Source: Dehalococcoidia bacterium UBA1332
GTDB lineage: Bacteria > Chloroflexota > Dehalococcoidia > Lucifugimonadales > Lucifugimonadaceae
NCBI GenBank assembly: GCA_002306745.1
Contig: DBSW01000142.1
Location: 1-6,434 of the forward strand
Length of the DNA: 6,434 bases
Direction: 5' to 3'
Positions 5,862-6,434 of this stretch are shown one piece after another. The position numbers were made by a program, and so were the translations under genes. Every line of letters begins with the position of its first letter. Within the stretch, counting starts at the first letter, position 1. Below the pieces are notes generated by a model. It made no database searches. It was not told where the DNA came from and saw only the letters and a program-made list of their open reading frames with translations.

Positions 5862-6434
5862 CTGTTCGGTTTATCTAGAAATAAAGAAAAAACTGAAAAA
5901 ACCTCCTCCAAAACAGGCGCTGCATGGAGAGCAAGACTGGGGAGTATTTTCACCCGATCGAATATCGATTCGGAATTTTGGGACGATTTGGAGGAATCCT
6001 TAGTTGTGTCAGATGTTGGAATACACACAACCTTGGAACTTATCGAACGACTGCAGGATAAGGTTAAATCCGAATCGATCACGGAGCCTGATCAAGTTCG
6101 TCCACGAATGAGATCGGTGATCACAGAACTACTTGAACGTAAATCGGACTCCATCGCTTTTCCTACTGGGGAGCGTGTTGTTCTTCTTGTCGTTGGAGTT
6201 AATGGGGCTGGAAAGACCACGTCAATAGCGAAATTGGCCAAATCTGCGAAATCAGACGGTCGTAAAGTCATGCTCGCTGCAGCCGACACTTTCCGTGCCG
6301 GAGCGATAGAACAAATAAATATTTGGGGTAATCGCCTTGAAATTCCAGTAATATCTCAGCAAATGGGTGGTGATCCTGGTGCCGTCACTTACGACGCTCT
6401 GAATGCAGCGAAGGCTCGCGATATAGATCTGCTC
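5862..6434 (+). CDS. ftsY: Signal recognition particle receptor FtsY (3' end outside window)
   Basis: SRP-type GTPase that docks the SRP-ribosome complex at the inner membrane for co-translational insertion. The 191 visible codons cover the N domain (four-helix region, about 20-100, including FWDDLEESLVVSDVG) and the start of the G domain: P-loop GVNGAGKTT (112-120) and DTFRAGAIEQ (142-151). The DTAGR and TKxD motifs would lie past the right edge. The start is inferred as CTG 5862, giving (M)FGLSRNKEKTEK, like the usual short basic FtsY start. It has AAGGAG 8 nt upstream; the frame is closed by TAA at 5847, and the next in-frame candidate start (TTG near 5988) would cut into the N domain. There is no long acidic A domain, so membrane contact would rely on the short basic N-terminus. 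It follows rnc by 60 bp; in many bacteria smc sits between the two, and here it is absent. Confidence 0.93.
   Translation, partial: MFGLSRNKEKTEKTSSKTGAAWRARLGSIFTRSNIDSEFWDDLEESLVVSDVGIHTTLELIERLQDKVKSESITEPDQVRPRMRSVITELLERKSDSIAFPTGERVVLLVVGVNGAGKTTSIAKLAKSAKSDGRKVMLAAADTFRAGAIEQINIWGNRLEIPVISQQMGGDPGAVTYDALNAAKARDIDLL

Overview
The window is compact bacterial chromosome of moderate GC content. It holds six protein genes, two of them cut by the window edges, and no mobile elements, tRNAs, rRNAs or CRISPR repeats. The gene types and local style (a DinG-OGG pair, a class II tRNA nucleotidyltransferase with the 'GLPEGPIVGQ' type C-terminus, a cytosolic DsbA/FrnE-like protein, then rnc and ftsY) would fit a marine Chloroflexota (SAR202/Dehalococcoidia-like) lineage. 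That placement is inferred from memory of family style and is not proven by the sequence.

Layout. Positions 2-2101 (+) are most of a DinG/XPD-family helicase whose start lies off the left edge. It overlaps by 4 bp (GTGA) an OGG1-type 8-oxoguanine DNA glycosylase/lyase (2098-3033, +), making a DNA-repair pair. The glycosylase runs tail to tail into a tRNA CCA-adding/poly(A) polymerase family gene on the minus strand (3030-4304), and the two stop codons overlap. A 142-bp divergent, AT-rich intergenic region (4305-4446) follows. Then comes a plus-strand cluster: a DsbA-family thioredoxin-fold protein (4447-5082), ribonuclease III (5058 or 5079-5801) and the signal recognition particle receptor FtsY (5862 to beyond the right edge).

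The most interesting point is in the DsbA-family gene. Its obvious reading frame appears to start at 4525, but the same frame is open further upstream to an ATG at 4447 except for one TGA at 4495-4497. The translation around it is IDIFIDYT-[TGA]-PWVRQA, so the TGA sits exactly where this family has its catalytic cysteine (DYxCPW). The rest of the protein has no cysteine at all, the cis-proline loop (GTP) is intact, and the frame continues undisturbed to a stop coupled to rnc. Just after the TGA the RNA can fold into a hairpin whose apical loop can begin with G, 19 nt downstream of the TGA, which is the geometry of a bacterial SECIS element. TGA is an ordinary stop in three genes here, so global code reassignment is unlikely. 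The best reading is a selenocysteine-containing DsbA-like protein; a nonsense mutation or sequencing error is the main alternative.

A second theme is CTG initiation. ftsY has no ATG, GTG or TTG near its expected start, but has a strong AAGGAG ribosome-binding site 8 nt before a CTG that opens a family-like N-terminus. rnc has a similar arrangement (GAGGTG, 7 nt, CTG) overlapping the upstream stop as CTGA. Smaller observations are a missing iron-sulfur cysteine in the DinG homologue and non-canonical lesion-pocket residues in the OGG homologue.
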